Source: Lachnospiraceae bacterium UBA1760
Lineage (GTDB): Bacteria; Bacillota; Clostridia; Lachnospirales; Lachnospiraceae
NCBI GenBank assembly: GCA_002314775.1
Contig: DCHE01000057.1
Location: 39,490-46,314 of the forward strand
Reading direction: 5' to 3'
DNA: 6,825 nucleotides
Made by a program: the position numbers and the translations under genes. Below the pieces are notes generated by a model, which worked only from the letters and a program-made list of their open reading frames with translations, did no database searches and had not been told where the DNA came from. Every line of letters begins with the position of its first letter. The first letter of the stretch is position 1. Shown in pieces: positions 4,886-6,825 of the stretch.

Positions 4886-6781
4886 ATGATTAAGAAATTT
4901 AAAAAGGTTGTATGTCTCGTAGCAGTATCAGCCATGATGCTCACAAATCTGTCGTGCGCAATGCTAAAGGGTGTTGATGTTGATACAGAGAGCAAAACCA
5001 CTGAACAGGGGACCGAGACAACCGGAGAACCTACAACAATTGAGATTACAACAGCAGCGACGAAGACTGATTTCACAGATGCTGAGCTTGCTGAACAGGA
5101 TAAATTCGAGAAGTATTGTGACGATTATTTTGAGGATCAGATTACCGGTGACTATATGTCCTACCATTATTTTATTAAGGATGGCAGCAAATTCGGGCTT
5201 GAAGAGCCAGCACCAAATCTGGGCAGTTCATCAATGACAGACGACTCAATCAAAAAGGAAGCCGAGGATGCAAAAAAGGGCGTTGATGAGTTAAAGGCAA
5301 TTGATTACAACGCACTTACTGAGGACCAGCAGTTTGATTATGATGTTCTTCTTATGCATTTGGAAAATGTTATCAAGGTTTATGACAATATTTATCTATA
5401 TGAGCCATTTTCACCGATGAATGGTCTTCACGCCAACATTTCCCAGTACTTTACTGATTTCAGATTCGATAAGAAGGAGGATGTTGAAAACTATATCGCC
5501 TGCCTCAAGGACACTAGAAATTATTTTAAGGGATATCTTGATTTCGAGAAAGTTAAATCAGAGAAGGGCTTTTTCATGTCTGACGCAAGCGCAGATCAGG
5601 TAATTGAGCAGTGTGAGGATTTCCTTTCGAACAGGGATGATCATTTTATGATCGCAGTTTTCAACAACAATATTGAGGGTCTGACCTTCCTTACAGAGGA
5701 GGAGAAGCAGGAATACCGAAGCCAGAACGAGGATGCGGTAAAGAATTATCTTCTGCCAGCATTTGAGGATACAAAGTCTACATTTGAGAGCCTTAAGGGA
5801 ACAGGAAAGAACCAGGGCGGCTTGTGTGGTTACGAAGGCGGAAAGGAGTATTATGAGTATTTATTCTTCGAGAGAACAGGCTCAGCAAAGACTCCTGATG
5901 AGGCGATTGAAAAGCTTGAGAGCGAGGTTCCAAAGCTTATGGCCAGTTTTTACGCAATCTATGCTAAGAATCCGGATGCATATGAATATTTTGTTAATAA
6001 TGAAGATGAATTATTCAAGGATGTGGATAATCTCACACCAACAGAGATGATAAATAAGCTTATGGAGGTTTCAACAGCAGATTACCCTGCGTATAAGAAA
6101 ATTCCATTTAGAGCAGAGTACCTTGATAAGAGCTTAGAGAAAATTCAGGAGGGAGTTCTTGCATACTGTCTCTCACCAGCAATTGATGACCCAGATAACA
6201 ACCTTATTCGTGTAAATGGCCTTAAAACAAAGGGACTTTGGTCAACACTTGCTCATGAGGGCTATCCTGGACATATGTTCCAGAACAGCTACTATATGGA
6301 TACGAACCCTAGAAACTTCAGATCAATGCTTAGTTTTCTTGGATATAAAGAGGGATGGGCGATGTACACCTGCTATGCAGCTATCGCAGACTATGACTTT
6401 AGCAGCACTGGCTTTGGTTCTGAGCTTGCAGACTTATATCAGTTAAATGAGGAGCTTAGCTACCTTGTAATGGGTATTATTGATTTAAGAGTAAATTATA
6501 GTGGCTGGACATTGGATGAGGTTAAAGACTATTTGAATAGTAATGGCTTTAACGGAGATGCTGCACAGGAATTATTTGACACACTTTCAGGAGACCCGGC
6601 ACTCTACCAGAGCTACGTAATGGGCTACTACGAGATGAAGGAGATGCGCGAGTACGCAGAGGCTCAGCTTCAGGATAAATTCGACGTGGTTGAGTTCAAC
6701 AAAACTGTGCTCGATGCAGGTCCATGTGAGTACGCGTTACTTAAGAAAAAGGTTGATAAGTATATCGTGGAGAATAGATAA
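4886..6781 (+). CDS. Exported DUF885-family protein, putative zinc metallopeptidase, probable lipoprotein
   Basis: A 631-residue protein. The N terminus MIKKFKK plus a hydrophobic run (8-22) is a signal peptide. Cys24 in TNLSCAM could be lipidated, but the lipobox is poor (Asn at -3, Leu at -2), and signal peptidase I cleavage after Ala25 is an alternative. A Thr/Glu-rich linker (about 30-60) would tether the helical domain away from the membrane. The DUF885 hallmark HEGYPGH spans 457-463 (His457, Glu458, His463), followed by KEGWAMY with Glu489 as likely third zinc ligand. GWTLDEVKDYL (about 540-550) and the PALYQSYVMGYYEMKEMR block (571-588) complete the usual C-terminal pattern. Peptidase activity outside the cell, perhaps in peptide scavenging, is inferred from the motif; substrate is unknown. 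It follows the radical SAM gene by 102 nt and probably has its own promoter. Length suits the family. Confidence 0.88.
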   Translation: MIKKFKKVVCLVAVSAMMLTNLSCAMLKGVDVDTESKTTEQGTETTGEPTTIEITTAATKTDFTDAELAEQDKFEKYCDDYFEDQITGDYMSYHYFIKDGSKFGLEEPAPNLGSSSMTDDSIKKEAEDAKKGVDELKAIDYNALTEDQQFDYDVLLMHLENVIKVYDNIYLYEPFSPMNGLHANISQYFTDFRFDKKEDVENYIACLKDTRNYFKGYLDFEKVKSEKGFFMSDASADQVIEQCEDFLSNRDDHFMIAVFNNNIEGLTFLTEEEKQEYRSQNEDAVKNYLLPAFEDTKSTFESLKGTGKNQGGLCGYEGGKEYYEYLFFERTGSAKTPDEAIEKLESEVPKLMASFYAIYAKNPDAYEYFVNNEDELFKDVDNLTPTEMINKLMEVSTADYPAYKKIPFRAEYLDKSLEKIQEGVLAYCLSPAIDDPDNNLIRVNGLKTKGLWSTLAHEGYPGHMFQNSYYMDTNPRNFRSMLSFLGYKEGWAMYTCYAAIADYDFSSTGFGSELADLYQLNEELSYLVMGIIDLRVNYSGWTLDEVKDYLNSNGFNGDAAQELFDTLSGDPALYQSYVMGYYEMKEMREYAEAQLQDKFDVVEFNKTVLDAGPCEYALLKKKVDKYIVENR

Positions 6782-6825
6782 GAAGCTACTGATGGTGAAA
6801 GAAGACGCTTTTGGCGAGAGAAGAC

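Noticed and set aside
6792..6825. Possible start of another gene (ATG GTG AAA GAA ...) at the right edge
   Set aside because: Only 11 codons are visible, there is no Shine-Dalgarno sequence, and it cannot be told from chance.
6782..6825. Terminator after the DUF885 gene
   Set aside because: Only a 3-bp CGC/GCG pairing around TTTTG is visible and no T tract follows. A terminator may lie beyond the window.

Overview
The window carries the distal part of an F-type ATP synthase operon, all on the + strand, followed by two further genes. Codon usage is strongly skewed to AGA (Arg), ACA (Thr), TCA (Ser) and CCA (Pro). The Shine-Dalgarno sites are strong GGAG types, and the proteins look like those of anaerobic Clostridia. 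I infer a member of the Lachnospiraceae (Butyrivibrio/Roseburia-like), but no marker gene here proves it.

Layout: 1-621 is the C-terminal third of atpA (alpha). 636-1505 is atpG (gamma). 1506-1818 is a 313-nt non-coding gap packed with inverted repeats. 1819-3222 is atpD (beta). 3223-3439 is a second, 217-nt non-coding gap built around a roughly 30-bp inverted repeat. 3440-3835 is atpC (epsilon). 3839-4783 is a radical SAM protein of the YhcC/YtqA (TIGR01212) family, only 3 nt behind atpC. 4784-4885 is an AT-rich gap with a candidate promoter and an overlapping dyad. 4886-6781 is an exported DUF885 protein with a HE-x4-H putative metallopeptidase motif. The last 44 nt hold nothing I can support.

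The order alpha-gamma-beta-epsilon is the canonical end of the operon, and every subunit looks intact and functional. The radical SAM gene probably rides on the atp transcript. Its closest characterised relative by eye is YtqA/MnmL, a tRNA wobble-uridine modification enzyme. The DUF885 gene probably has its own promoter.

The unusual part is the two large structured gaps. In most bacteria the atpG-atpD and atpD-atpC junctions are short. Here each holds a long, imperfect, RNA-compatible inverted repeat enclosing GC-rich hairpins. The two elements share short submotifs in opposite orientation. They could be domesticated members of a dispersed palindromic repeat family, mRNA elements that set subunit ratios or transcript stability, or both. 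I could not run folding, covariance or genome-wide searches, so function is inference only.
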